Shown: piece by piece, positions 45,522-54,243 of the stretch
How the letters are laid out: each line of letters starts with the position of its first letter
Position numbering within the stretch: the first letter of the stretch is position 1
From: Burkholderia sp. SRS-W-2-2016
GTDB taxonomy: Bacteria > Pseudomonadota > Gammaproteobacteria > Burkholderiales > Burkholderiaceae
Direction of reading: 5' to 3'
Length of the DNA: 64,000 bases
Assembly (NCBI RefSeq): GCF_001931485.1
Contig: NZ_MSDV01000019.1
Coordinates: forward strand, 431,164-495,163
Position numbers and translations under genes: made by a program
Notes under the pieces: generated by a model
Told to the model about the DNA's origin: nothing
Seen by the model: only the letters and a program-made list of their open reading frames with translations
Database searches by the model: none

Positions 45522-46193
45522 GTGCCTCAACGTGGAGTAGGTCAGGAGGCTGTGCCTTCGAGCGGTTCGCAAGCCGAGCCGCTCGTGTTCGTCGTCGACG
45601 ACGATATTTCCGTGCGTGAATCGCTGGAATTACTGCTGCGCAGCGCGGGTTTGCGCGCGCGTATCTTCGAGTCGGCCGAACAGTTTCTCGCGACGCCGCG
45701 CGTGTTTGTGCCGAGTTGTCTGGTGCTCGACGTGTCGCTGCCGGAAGTGAACGGCCTTCAATTGCAGCAACGCATCGCGGCCGACCGGCCCGACATGCCG
45801 ATTATTTTCATCACCGGTTACGGCGACGTGCCGATGACCGTGCAGGCGATGAAAGCCGGCGCGGTCGAATTCCTGACCAAACCATTCAACGACGAAACCC
45901 TTCTGCAGGCGATTCGCGACGCGCTCGCGCATAGCCGCGACGCACTCGATTGCCAGCTGGAACTGCGCGACGTGCAGGCCTGTTACGCGACACTGACCGC
46001 GCGCGAGCGCGAAGTGATGGCGCTGGTGGTGTCCGGGCTTCTCAACAAGCAGATCGGCGGTGAGCTCGGAATCAGCGAGATCACGGTCAAGATGCATCGC
46101 GGCAAGGTCATGCAGAAGATGAATGCGCAGTCGCTGCCCGAGCTCGTCAATCTGGCAGCGAAGCTGGGTTTGAAGCCGCAGCGCAAGCGGTAG
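45522..46193 (+). CDS. FixJ-type response regulator (second copy)
   Basis: A 223-residue paralogue of the product at 41745. Receiver: FVVDDDISVRESLELLLR, CLVLDVSLPEVNG, IIFITGYGDVPMTVQAMKAGAVEFLTKPF. Output: LTAREREVMALVVSGLLNKQIG and TVKMHRGKVMQKM. The GTG at 45522 has an AGAGGA site five bases away. Its DNA-binding helix differs slightly from the first copy, so the two may share or compete for the ATAC-N4-GTAT sites. It stands 246 bases before the hydrolase gene. Confidence 0.9.
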   Translation: MPQRGVGQEAVPSSGSQAEPLVFVVDDDISVRESLELLLRSAGLRARIFESAEQFLATPRVFVPSCLVLDVSLPEVNGLQLQQRIAADRPDMPIIFITGYGDVPMTVQAMKAGAVEFLTKPFNDETLLQAIRDALAHSRDALDCQLELRDVQACYATLTAREREVMALVVSGLLNKQIGGELGISEITVKMHRGKVMQKMNAQSLPELVNLAAKLGLKPQRKR

Positions 46194-46251
46194 CGCTTGC
46201 CTTTGCCGTTGTTGTTGTCGTTGCCGTTGTCGTTGCGCATCGTCCGCCGCT

Positions 46252-46263
46252 ATACGTCCGTAT
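46252..46263. promoter_or_regulatory. Palindrome ATAC-GTCC-GTAT (site 4) before the hydrolase gene
   Basis: A perfect palindrome about 176 bases upstream of the hydrolase start. Its right arm is part of CCGTATAGTGCG (46258-46269), which recurs exactly at 46282-46293. Confidence 0.55.
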
Positions 46264-46293
46264 AGTGCGCTAAACCGATCGCCGTATAGTGCG
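46258..46293. repeat. Direct repeat CCGTATAGTGCG, two copies 24 bases apart
   Basis: Two perfect 12-base copies at 46258 and 46282. The 24-base period is about two helix turns, fitting side-by-side regulator binding in front of the hydrolase-P460 genes. Confidence 0.6.
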
Positions 46294-46438
46294 ATCTCTC
46301 TGCTGAAGTTACGCTTCTCTCCGCTCCTGGCAATCAGGACTTACGCGCTGCCACATGAGTTGGCCACCGCGCTTATTGAGGAAAGCGAAAGACTAGTCGA
46401 GAACTTTCGGCTCTCACTACTTTTCAGGAGATTGGATC

Positions 46439-47464
46439 GTGTCGGAACAGATTAACGAACGTCGTCGGCAAATTCTCGGGACCGGTCTCGCAGGCGTTGC
46501 GCTGGCGGGCGCGGGATTCAGCGAACTGGCGCGCGCGCAGTCGGCGGCCGTGGCGACGGGCGGCGCGTCGTTCGGCGAGATTCGTCAGGTTCAGGCCAAT
46601 GGTTTGAGCATCGGCTACGTCGATGCCGGCCCGCAGGACGGTCCGGTCGCGATCCTGCTGCACGGCTGGCCGTACGACATCTACAGCTTCGCCGAGGTCA
46701 CGCCGATCCTCGTGCAGGCCGGCTACCGGGTGCTGGTGCCTTTCGTGCGCGGCTACGGTTCGACGCGCTTCGTCTCGGCGGACACGCCGCGCAATGGCCA
46801 GCAGGCGGTGGTCGCCGTCGATGCGGTCGCGTTCATGGATGCGCTGAAGGTGAAGCAGGCGGTGATCGGCGGCTTCGATTGGGGCGCGCGCACCGCGAAT
46901 ATCGTTGCCGCGCTGTGGCCGGAGCGCTGCAAGGCGCTGGTGTCGGTGAGCGGTTATCTGATCGGCAGCCAGGCGGCCAACGAAAAGCCGCTGCCGCCGC
47001 AAGCCGAACTGGCGTGGTGGTATCAGTTCTATTTCTCGACCGCGCGCGGCGAACTGGGTTACGCGCAGAACCGCAACGAATTCAACAAGCTGATCTGGCG
47101 TCTCGCGTCGCCGCAATGGCATTTCGACGACGCCACGTACGAGCGCACCGCGGCTTCGTTCGCGAATCCCGACCATGTCGCGGTGGTGATTCACAACTAT
47201 CGCTGGCGCCTGGGCCTCGTGCAGGGCGAGGCCAAATACGACGAGATCGAGAAAAAGCTCGCGTTGTCGCCGTCGATCGCGGTGCCGACCATCACGCTCG
47301 AAGGCGACGCCAACGGTGCGCCGCATCCGCAACCGGCGGCCTACGCGAAGAAGTTCACCGGCAAATACCAGCACCGCAATATCGACGGCGGGATTGGCCA
47401 CAATCTGCCGCAGGAAGCGCCGAAGGCATTCGCCGACGCGATGCTGCAAGTCACGCGTCTTTAA
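46439..47464 (+). CDS. Tat-exported alpha/beta hydrolase, epoxide-hydrolase-like
   Basis: A 341-residue protein. The N terminus (ERRRQILGTGLAGVALAGAG, cut near ARAQS) is a twin-arginine signal. The hydrolase domain has HGWP at residues 75-78 (oxyanion region), the nucleophile in GGFDWGART (Asp147, not Ser) and the catalytic histidine in GGIGHNLPQ. An aspartate nucleophile with a Trp after it is the mark of epoxide hydrolases and haloalkane dehalogenases. It therefore acts in the periplasm on an unknown epoxide, halide or ester. The GTG at 46439 follows CAGGAG. It is followed 15 bases later by the P460 gene, probably as one operon. Confidence 0.85.
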   Translation: MSEQINERRRQILGTGLAGVALAGAGFSELARAQSAAVATGGASFGEIRQVQANGLSIGYVDAGPQDGPVAILLHGWPYDIYSFAEVTPILVQAGYRVLVPFVRGYGSTRFVSADTPRNGQQAVVAVDAVAFMDALKVKQAVIGGFDWGARTANIVAALWPERCKALVSVSGYLIGSQAANEKPLPPQAELAWWYQFYFSTARGELGYAQNRNEFNKLIWRLASPQWHFDDATYERTAASFANPDHVAVVIHNYRWRLGLVQGEAKYDEIEKKLALSPSIAVPTITLEGDANGAPHPQPAAYAKKFTGKYQHRNIDGGIGHNLPQEAPKAFADAMLQVTRL

Positions 47465-47479
47465 TTGGGAGTGCGCACG

Positions 47480-48025
47480 ATGAAGCTCTTGCGCGTGACG
47501 GCGCGGTGGCTCGCGCCGGTGGTGCTGGTTGCCGCGTTCGCGGATCACGCGGCCGTGGCCGCAACTGCGGCAGCGGACGCCGGTGCAGCGGGTGGCGGTA
47601 CAGCGAGTGCCGCATCGCCGATTTACGGCGTGACGATCCCGCATGGCTACCGCGAATGGCAGATGGTGGCGCCGGCGGCGGAAGCGGCGCCGCTCGACGA
47701 ATTGCGTGTGGTATTGGGCAATCCGGTCGCGATCGCGGCGATCAGGAACGCGACCCAGCCGTTTCCGGATGGGACCATTCTGGTCAAGCTGGCCTACAAG
47801 AAAAAGCAGTCGGACGAGTTCGCGCCGGCGACCGTGCCGGGTGAAGCGACGACGGTCCAGGTGATGGTGAAGGATTCGCGTCGCTATGCGTCGACCGGCG
47901 GCTGGGGTTTCGGGCGTTTCATCAACGGGATGCCCGCCGATCTGGCACAGCATCAGACCTGTTTTGCGTGCCATGCGGCGCGGGTGAAAGAGCGCGATTA
48001 TGTATTCACGCGCTATGCGCCGTGA
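47480..48025 (+). CDS. Cytochrome P460 family periplasmic protein
   Basis: A 181-residue exported c-type cytochrome: signal peptide MKLLRVTARWLAPVVLVAAF, then the P460 fold (LRVVLGNPVAI, FPDGTILVKLAYKK, MVKDSRRYASTGGWGFGRF) and a haem site CFACH at about residues 161-165, ending in YVFTRYAP. Family members oxidise hydroxylamine or nitric oxide, or act in detoxification; the lysine crosslink to haem cannot be judged by eye. GGGAG precedes the ATG at 47480. Co-occurrence with a periplasmic hydrolase suggests a shared, undefined substrate pathway. Confidence 0.86.
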   Translation: MKLLRVTARWLAPVVLVAAFADHAAVAATAAADAGAAGGGTASAASPIYGVTIPHGYREWQMVAPAAEAAPLDELRVVLGNPVAIAAIRNATQPFPDGTILVKLAYKKKQSDEFAPATVPGEATTVQVMVKDSRRYASTGGWGFGRFINGMPADLAQHQTCFACHAARVKERDYVFTRYAP

Positions 48026-48038
48026 GCTTCGGGATGTT

Positions 48039-48971
48039 TTATTGCGCGGTCTGCTGCCGTTGATATTCGTTGTGCTTCATTCGCATATAGTCCGCGCGGC
48101 TTACCTCGTGCAACTGGCGCGGATACTGTTCGGTCGCATCGAACCAGTTGGCCAGACGTTTATCGAGGCGCGCGTTCGGCGCGCTCGATAGCGCGTCGAG
48201 ATAAGCCTCGATCGCAAGGTAATAGCGCATCGTGTTGCGTTCGACCAGCCCGCGCACGCCGCCGACATATTTCGGTTCGTTGGTCGACGGATCGGGGGTG
48301 GATGAGAAGCCGACCTTGTCGCTGCCGACCGTCGCCAGATAGGTCTTCATCGCAAGCCGTCCCGCCGTTCCGTAACCGTATGCGTAGGTCAGGTGAATGA
48401 AGGTGCGGTTCTCGCCGGCCGGTATCGCCTCGAGCACGATCCGGTAGTCTTTCGTGCTCAGCGGTCCGGTCGCGGCGGACAGTTCCACGCGCATATAGTC
48501 GGCCCGGCTTTCCACCGGCCGATAGTTGAATTGCACGCGATACGACGAGGACAACGCTTCTTCGGTTTTCTTGCCGATATTCACCGCGAGCACGGTGCCG
48601 TCGGCCGTCGTCGATGCATGGCAGTACTTGATGTTCAGGTGCAGGATCAACACGTCGCACCAGTTGGCCGGGCCCTGAGCCGGATCGTTCAGCGCGCCGC
48701 TGACCAGCGCGAACGGATGATTGAGCACGCCGTAAATATTGCCGTCGAGCGCCGACGGCAGTTCCACCGATTCGAGGTAGAGCGGGCGCTGAAACTGGTT
48801 CTGCGCGAGCTGCTGCGTCAGGCTCTGATATTTTTCGCGCAGGCTCGCGGCGCGATCCTGCGCGTGCGTGAATGCGCTCTGAAACAGCAAACAGAACATC
48901 GCGGTCGTCATGGCGAGCCACCACTGCCACGTACGGCGCGTGCGGGCCGGAAGTTTCGCGAGCGTATTCAT
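48039..48971 (-). CDS. Hypothetical exported or membrane-anchored protein
   Basis: A 310-residue protein whose N terminus (about residues 14-35, WQWWLAMTTAMFCLLFQSAF) is a signal peptide or anchor. The remainder looks like a beta-rich ligand-binding fold with LYLESVELPSALDGNIYGVL, SYRVQFNYRPVESRADYMRVEL and FIHLTYAYGYG; an SRPBCC-like fold is a guess. No enzyme motif is recognised. The ATG at 48971 has GGAGG upstream. The gene is convergent with P460, ending 13 bases from it. Confidence 0.7.
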   Translation of the reverse strand: MNTLAKLPARTRRTWQWWLAMTTAMFCLLFQSAFTHAQDRAASLREKYQSLTQQLAQNQFQRPLYLESVELPSALDGNIYGVLNHPFALVSGALNDPAQGPANWCDVLILHLNIKYCHASTTADGTVLAVNIGKKTEEALSSSYRVQFNYRPVESRADYMRVELSAATGPLSTKDYRIVLEAIPAGENRTFIHLTYAYGYGTAGRLAMKTYLATVGSDKVGFSSTPDPSTNEPKYVGGVRGLVERNTMRYYLAIEAYLDALSSAPNARLDKRLANWFDATEQYPRQLHEVSRADYMRMKHNEYQRQQTAQ

Positions 48972-49038
48972 GACCATCCTCCTGCATCGACTCGGGGGCG
49001 GGAGCCGCGCGTGACTCAACGCGCGTGACTCACACGGT

Positions 49039-49368
49039 TCAAGCAGGCGTGAAAACCACCGCACCATGTTCGGCAACCTGCGCGAAAGTCCGCACGAAAC
49101 GGTAGGTCTGTCCTTCGATAACCAGCTCGTTCAGTCCCGAGCGGGTCGCCTCCAGCATCGCGTCGACCACGCTGTTCTGAAGGGCCGCGCAGCGTTTCAG
49201 TTCCGCATCCGGCTCGCCGGGCTCGCCGAGATAGACGTTGCTGTTGCCGCCCTGGGTGCGGACCAGAATCAGGCTTTTGCCTTTATCCAGCGAAAGCTCC
49301 AGGTATTCGGCAAGCGTCGATGCCGCCTCCGTGGCTATATCGGTCGGGACGCGAGAGGACGGATTCAT
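49039..49368 (-). CDS. Small hypothetical protein
   Basis: A 109-residue soluble protein (MNPSSRVPTDIATEAASTLA) with a helix followed by strands (SLILVRTQGGNSNVYLGEPG and FVRTFAQVAEHGAVVFTP). Family not recognised. It lies 67 bases upstream of the preceding hypothetical gene on the same strand, so the two may be co-transcribed. A short repeat (GTGCGCTCA, twice around 49397-49420) lies just upstream. Confidence 0.62.
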   Translation of the reverse strand: MNPSSRVPTDIATEAASTLAEYLELSLDKGKSLILVRTQGGNSNVYLGEPGEPDAELKRCAALQNSVVDAMLEATRSGLNELVIEGQTYRFVRTFAQVAEHGAVVFTPA

Positions 49369-49482
49369 GATGGGCCTTTGTGGTCGTAGGCGGCGTTGCG
49401 CTCAGGTGCGCTCAGGTGCGCTCCGGGCCGCACGGGGCCGCTGGGCCCCACGGTAACCAGCGGGCGCACATCACGAAGATTA

Positions 49483-50790
49483 TCAGTCCGGCAAGGTTCC
49501 GGGGGCGCGATCGAGAATGCGCAGCTTGTCCGACGCATCGGCCAGCGGATGACCCGCCGCGCGCAGCTCGTTCACCAGCCGGTGCGCGCTCGCCCGGCAT
49601 TGCGCGAGCGTTTCGTGCAGCCGCGGCTCGCTGTGCAGGCCGCTCACCGCCTTGTCCAGTTCGGCCGCCGGTTCGCTCAGCAGCGCGGGCACGACCTCGT
49701 CGGGCGGAATCAGCGAGCCGTGGCTCAGCAGTTGAGCGGTCCAGTCGCATCCATACAGCAGCGCGCGCCGCTCGCTGCGTTGCGCTTCGTCCTGCTCCAG
49801 CGCGGCGAGGCTGTGCGGGCTCTTGTGGATCGACGCGCGCCACGTCGCGAGGATATCGGCGCGCAGTTTGGCGATCGCTTCCGCGAGCGCGGTGCTCTGT
49901 CCGCCGGCGACCAGCCGGCGTTCATCGAGCCGGTCGACGCGGTCCCGGTAACCGTCGAGAAACGACTGCCAGTTCAACGGCAGTTCGGTGGTTTCGGAGA
50001 ACGCGCGGCCCAGTTCATTGACTTCGCCTCTGATGTCCTGCAGCGACTGCGCATCGGCGAGCCGCGCTTCGAATACTTCGTGAGCGGTCACCATCTGCCG
50101 ATGCAGCGGAAACAGCGGATTGTTGTGGCGCCGTTGCAGGTGCCGTTCGGCCGCGCCGGGATACGCGCTCCATTGCCAATTGGGCAGCGTTTTCGCGTCG
50201 AACTCGACCGCGTCGATCATCGGCCGGAAAAGCGCGAGGCCTTCTTCGGTCGCATGGCGGAAGCAGTCGGCCAGTTTGTAGTCGTTGCCTTGCAGGTCGG
50301 GATTCTCGCTGTCGGCATACGGCGAATCCGGCGCCAGCCGCAGCAGGCTGGTGGCGAGGAAAAACTCCGTCGGCAGTTCCACCGGCAGATCCTCCAGCCG
50401 GAAGCTGCGCTGTTGGGCGGACAGGAATTCGACAGAACGCGCAAGGCGGTTTTCGAACTCGAGCAGCGCGTCGATCCGCGCGCCGGCCGACGCTTGCCGG
50501 GTATCGGCGAGCAGGCAGAACGATTCGCGCACCATCCGGGCCGCGATCGTGCCGTGTTTCTCGGCAAACAGCCAGAACCACAGCGCCAGCTGATAGCCGC
50601 GCACGCCGTTGCGGGCGAGCGTTGTCACTTCGGGCGGAAAGCTGATCCCGTTCGCGGCCCAGTTCGCGAACGGCGGGGCGTCCTCGCTCAGGTACATGTC
50701 CAGCAACTGCTTTAACGACTCATGGGTATCGGCCGGCCAGTTGCGCGTTTCGTCCTGCCGCTTCTCGGTCTTCCAGAGTTTCCAGGCCAT
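49483..50790 (-). CDS. Hypothetical 435-residue protein
   Basis: A largely helical, soluble protein without signal peptide, starting MAWKLWKTEKRQDE after a GAGG site. Segments such as LEFENRLARSVEFLSAQQRSF and ERRALLYGCDWTAQLLSHG occur, but no known domain is recognised. Arg, Leu, Ala and Glu are frequent as in helical bundles. It heads a same-strand series with the two small genes downstream and is divergent from the DUF3422 gene. Confidence 0.68.
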   Translation of the reverse strand: MAWKLWKTEKRQDETRNWPADTHESLKQLLDMYLSEDAPPFANWAANGISFPPEVTTLARNGVRGYQLALWFWLFAEKHGTIAARMVRESFCLLADTRQASAGARIDALLEFENRLARSVEFLSAQQRSFRLEDLPVELPTEFFLATSLLRLAPDSPYADSENPDLQGNDYKLADCFRHATEEGLALFRPMIDAVEFDAKTLPNWQWSAYPGAAERHLQRRHNNPLFPLHRQMVTAHEVFEARLADAQSLQDIRGEVNELGRAFSETTELPLNWQSFLDGYRDRVDRLDERRLVAGGQSTALAEAIAKLRADILATWRASIHKSPHSLAALEQDEAQRSERRALLYGCDWTAQLLSHGSLIPPDEVVPALLSEPAAELDKAVSGLHSEPRLHETLAQCRASAHRLVNELRAAGHPLADASDKLRILDRAPGTLPD

Positions 50791-51123
50791 GTTCAACCTC
50801 GTCAAGATGGGCGGGATGCGCGTTGGCAAAGATACTTGCACAGTCGGTGAGGGGCGTAAACCGGCGTTTGACCTTGGCAGTCCAAACCACTTGCCGCGCC
50901 GCGCCGGCGCTTAAAGCGGGTCGAAACGCTCCGCCAGTGAAGCGGAATCGCGCGGCGTCGGACCGCCATGATTCTGGCTTTGTCCGCCGCTCGCGCGGCA
51001 ACGCCCATCCATCAGAATTCCTGAAGGTATCTATCAAAACTATGATCTTTGTTTGTAGGGCCGATTCGGTCATAGTGATTGAAAGCCGTCTTCCCGAAGC
51101 ATCGACTCGACTGCGTGAACAGC
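50791..51123. other. 333-base divergent gap before the DUF3422 gene
   Basis: Only shadow frames cross it. It should hold promoters for the hypothetical gene at 49483 and the DUF3422 gene. No palindrome or RNA structure was recognised. Confidence 0.45.
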
Positions 51124-52464
51124 ATGGTGAAAATGCCGACTCCGGAATACCTCGATCATCCGTTGCGAACCGCGTTGGCGGAAGAGCTGCACGCGCGGCC
51201 TTTTCTGAAACTCGCCGAAGCGGTTTCGCTGATTCACTACGCGGTCTTCGCCGAACACAAGCCGTCGCTGCACGAGACGCTGCTGCAGTCGTTGTGCCGC
51301 GACACCGGCATTGCCGCGCCCGCGGAGGGCGCGACCCACTATTCGGTGCAGTCGCCGTGCGGCTGGCATCTGAAGTGGGAGCGCCACACCGAATTTTCGA
51401 CCTTCACGTTCGTTATTCCGCGCAGCGACGATCAGGCGTTGTTCAGCGACGCCGCGATTCAGGGCATTCCCGCGCACTGGTTCGCGCAGCTCGCCGGCAG
51501 CCGCTTCGTCGCGGCGCGCATGGAACTGCTCAGCGGCGACGCGGCGCATGCGGCGCACGACACGGTCAGGCAATGGTTCGATGGTCCGATCCTCGTCGGC
51601 AGCAACGTGCTCGGCGGCGGTCAGGCGTTTTGCGACTGGCGGCTGCGGCCGGACGGCTTCATGCGCTTTCTCGTGATCGACGACGGCTTTCGCGAGGAGC
51701 AGGGCGGCCGGCTGTTGCAGCGGCTCTACGAGATCGAAACGTACCGGATGATGGCGCTGCTCGCGCTGCCGGTCGCACGGCAGATGAGTCGCGAGCTGGA
51801 CGATATCCACGCGGCGCTTCAGGACCTGATGCAAGGGATGGAAGCGCGCGGCGAAGCGGGCAACGACGCGCAGTTGCTGGTTCGGCTCACGCACCTTGCG
51901 GTGCGGGTCGAATCGTTGTCGGGGCAAGCGGGACGTTTCAGCGCATCGCGCGCGTACGAGAAGCTGGTGCTGGCCCGCATCCATGAACTGCGCGAAGAGC
52001 GTATCGAAGGAATGCCGACGATCCAGGAGTTCATGGAGCGCCGTTTCGCGCCGGCGATGGAAACCTGCCGCAGCGTGTGGGCACGCGAAGAAGTGCTTGC
52101 CGCGCGGATCGCGCGCGCAGTGGACCTGTTGCGTACGCGCGTGAACCTCACGCAGGAGAAGGACGTTACGCGCCTGCTCGGCGGGATGGAGCGCACCGCG
52201 CGCAATCAGCTGCATTTGCAGCATGCGGTGGAGGGGCTATCGGTGGCGGCGATTTCGTACTACGTACTGTCGCTCGCCGCCGCGGCCTTCAAGGCGCTGC
52301 ATGTTCTCAATCTGCCGATCGAGCCTGAACTGGCCGAAGGCCTGTTGATCGGCCCGGTCGTGTTCGCGGTGATCGCGATCACGCGACGCACCCGCAACCG
52401 CTTGATCAGACGCAGTGCCGGCGAAGAGAGCCACGGCATGCAGCCCTTGAAGCAACCGGTTTGA
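51124..52464 (+). CDS. DUF3422 family membrane-anchored protein
   Basis: A 446-residue protein of the DUF3422 family. Features are DHPLRTALAEELHARPF at the start, GWHLKWERHTEFSTFTFV, MRFLVIDDGFREEQGGRLLQRLYEIETYRMMALLALP, a coiled-coil-like middle and two hydrophobic segments near the C terminus (AISYYVLSLAAAAFKAL and GPVVFAVIAITRR). Function unknown; the segment order suggests a cytoplasmic body tethered by the tail. The ATG at 51124 is used although the frame starts at 51079. Confidence 0.85.
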   Translation: MVKMPTPEYLDHPLRTALAEELHARPFLKLAEAVSLIHYAVFAEHKPSLHETLLQSLCRDTGIAAPAEGATHYSVQSPCGWHLKWERHTEFSTFTFVIPRSDDQALFSDAAIQGIPAHWFAQLAGSRFVAARMELLSGDAAHAAHDTVRQWFDGPILVGSNVLGGGQAFCDWRLRPDGFMRFLVIDDGFREEQGGRLLQRLYEIETYRMMALLALPVARQMSRELDDIHAALQDLMQGMEARGEAGNDAQLLVRLTHLAVRVESLSGQAGRFSASRAYEKLVLARIHELREERIEGMPTIQEFMERRFAPAMETCRSVWAREEVLAARIARAVDLLRTRVNLTQEKDVTRLLGGMERTARNQLHLQHAVEGLSVAAISYYVLSLAAAAFKALHVLNLPIEPELAEGLLIGPVVFAVIAITRRTRNRLIRRSAGEESHGMQPLKQPV

Positions 52465-52522
52465 AAGCGCCGGCCGCCGCGACGAAAAGAAACCCGCGAC
52501 GCGGCCGGCGTCCCACCGCCGT

Positions 52523-53860
52523 TCAGTGCGCGACGACCAGCTCGCCGTCGTCGCTTCGTTCTCCGACACGAATCGCCATCACGGCCAGCATCGCCGCCGC
52601 CAGCGGCACCGCCAACGCGAGATAGAAGCCGCTCGGCCCGCCGTGCGTGAGCACGGTGCCGCCGACCGCTGAGCCGGCAATCGCGCCGACCCGGCCCATG
52701 CCGATCGCCCAGCCGGTCGCGGTGGCGCGCAACGTCGTCGGATACGCGCTCACCACCAGATAGTTCAGCGCGATCTGCTGACCGCCGATGCCGAGCCCGG
52801 CCGCGCCCGCGAGCACGAACACGAGGCCCCACGAAGTACCCGCATAAGCGAGCCCGACGGCAATCGCGATACCGAGGCCGAGCAACACCATCAGCAGGCG
52901 ACGGGTGTTCACCTTCGGCAGCAGCATCGACAGCGGGATCGCGCAGACGATGAACACCGCGTTCACGATCACCGTGCCCAGCGGCGCCTGCGTGACCGGC
53001 AGGCCAGCCGTCTTCAGCACGGTGGGCAGCCATGACAGGAACATGAACCACGCGACCCAGTTGCACAGATAGACGATCCAGATCGCACCGGTGTTGCGCG
53101 CGTTGCCGTTGCTGAACAGCGCGGCAACGCTGGCGCGTTCGGTCGATTCGGGCACCTGGAACGCGGTGTCCGGCGGCACTGCGACGCTGACGATCCGGCG
53201 CAGCGTTTTATGCACGCGCTGCGCGCTATCGCGGCCCGGCCGGCTGACGAGGTATTGCAGCGATTCCGGCAACGCGAAAAACAGCACGACGAGCAGCAGC
53301 AGCGGCGCGCCGCCGCCGACCACGAACACGCCTTGCCAGCCGATCACGGGCAGCATCCGCGCGGCCAGCAGTCCGCCGAGCATCGCGCCGGCGGGCAAGC
53401 CGAGCAGCACGCCGGTCATGATCGCGCCGCGGCTGCGCGCCGGGCCGTACTCCGCGGCGAGCGACAGCAGCACCGGCGTGCAGCCGCCCATCCCGAGGCC
53501 GGCGATGAAGCGCAACGCGAGGATCTGCCAGGTGCTGGTCGCGCCGGCCGTGAGCAACGACGCGATCGCGAAGATCGCCACGCCGCCGAGCAGCGCGGGA
53601 CGGCGGCCGACCCGGTCGCCGATCAGGCCCAGCGTCATCGCGCCGATCGTCATGCCGACGATGCCGGCGCTCAGGATCGGCGCGAGATCGCCGGGCCGCA
53701 GGCCGAATGCCGCGACGATAGCCGGGCCGGTAAACGCGATGGCCTGAGTGTCGAATCCGTCGAATACCGCGGTCAGAAAACAGAGAAGAAAAATTGCCCA
53801 TTGATACGGTCGAAGCGGTTCGCGATCAATGAGTGACGAGAGGTCGAGAGGCTTATTCAA
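52523..53860 (-). CDS. MFS transporter, AAHS family (benzoate-type)
   Basis: A 445-residue carrier with twelve membrane segments. TM1 holds VFDGFDTQAIAFTGPAI (AAHS DGxD signature), followed by GDRVGRRPALLGG and GLGMGGCTPVLLSLAAEY. The TTG at 53860 is preferred: it reads LNKPLDLSSLIDREPL, the usual AAHS start, with GGAGA about eight bases upstream; an ATG at 53875 lies in frame. Likely substrate is benzoate or a hydroxybenzoate, as it is divergent from the ABC importer next to boxR and shares the promoter gap holding a TGCA palindrome. Confidence 0.87.
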   Translation of the reverse strand: MNKPLDLSSLIDREPLRPYQWAIFLLCFLTAVFDGFDTQAIAFTGPAIVAAFGLRPGDLAPILSAGIVGMTIGAMTLGLIGDRVGRRPALLGGVAIFAIASLLTAGATSTWQILALRFIAGLGMGGCTPVLLSLAAEYGPARSRGAIMTGVLLGLPAGAMLGGLLAARMLPVIGWQGVFVVGGGAPLLLLVVLFFALPESLQYLVSRPGRDSAQRVHKTLRRIVSVAVPPDTAFQVPESTERASVAALFSNGNARNTGAIWIVYLCNWVAWFMFLSWLPTVLKTAGLPVTQAPLGTVIVNAVFIVCAIPLSMLLPKVNTRRLLMVLLGLGIAIAVGLAYAGTSWGLVFVLAGAAGLGIGGQQIALNYLVVSAYPTTLRATATGWAIGMGRVGAIAGSAVGGTVLTHGGPSGFYLALAVPLAAAMLAVMAIRVGERSDDGELVVAH

Positions 53861-54243
53861 AATGTCTCCATGCACGCGCGAGGGCGTTGCTTTTGCTTTT
53901 TCAAGATGGGCGAGTGAACGCAGGGTATGGGAGCGCGCTTCATTTCGCCAATACCGATTTCATCTGCTTTCATATCGCTGCGGTATCGAGCCGCCGGGGC
54001 CTTGCCGGGCCGGCCTGTCAGGCAGCCGTCCGGGCACCGGACGAGCCGCTCGCTGACTGACTGTTAGATAAAGTGCAGTTAAATGCACTGCTAAAAGCCT
54101 ATTTAACGAGGCATTGGCGTTAACGCGCACTTTACTTCCTTTTTTCTGCTCGCTAGAGTGCAGCAACACATCTGTAAGCAGTTCGTTGGCCGCAATAAAA
54201 GTCCGGAATTACCGATATCGACAATTCAAGCCGGAGACCTCCC
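53861..54243. other. Divergent promoter region between two aromatic-acid importers
   Basis: A 383-base gap with no gene. It contains the TGCA-N6-TGCA palindrome at 54072-54089, further TGCA copies at 53871 and 54159, and an A/T-rich stretch just after the palindrome. The promoters of both transporters should lie here. Confidence 0.6.
54072..54089. promoter_or_regulatory. AGTGCA-N6-TGCACT palindrome, candidate BoxR operator
   Basis: Two TGCA half-sites spaced by six bases within a perfect six-base inverted repeat, about 155 bases before the ABC binding-protein gene. BzdR/BoxR proteins of beta-proteobacteria are known, from memory of the literature, to recognise TGCA-N6-TGCA. BoxR itself is encoded at 59070. 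Confidence 0.6.

Noticed and set aside
46202..46237. GTTGTC/GTTGCC-like simple repeat after the second FixJ-type gene
   Set aside because: Low-complexity sequence, irregular units; not a defined element.
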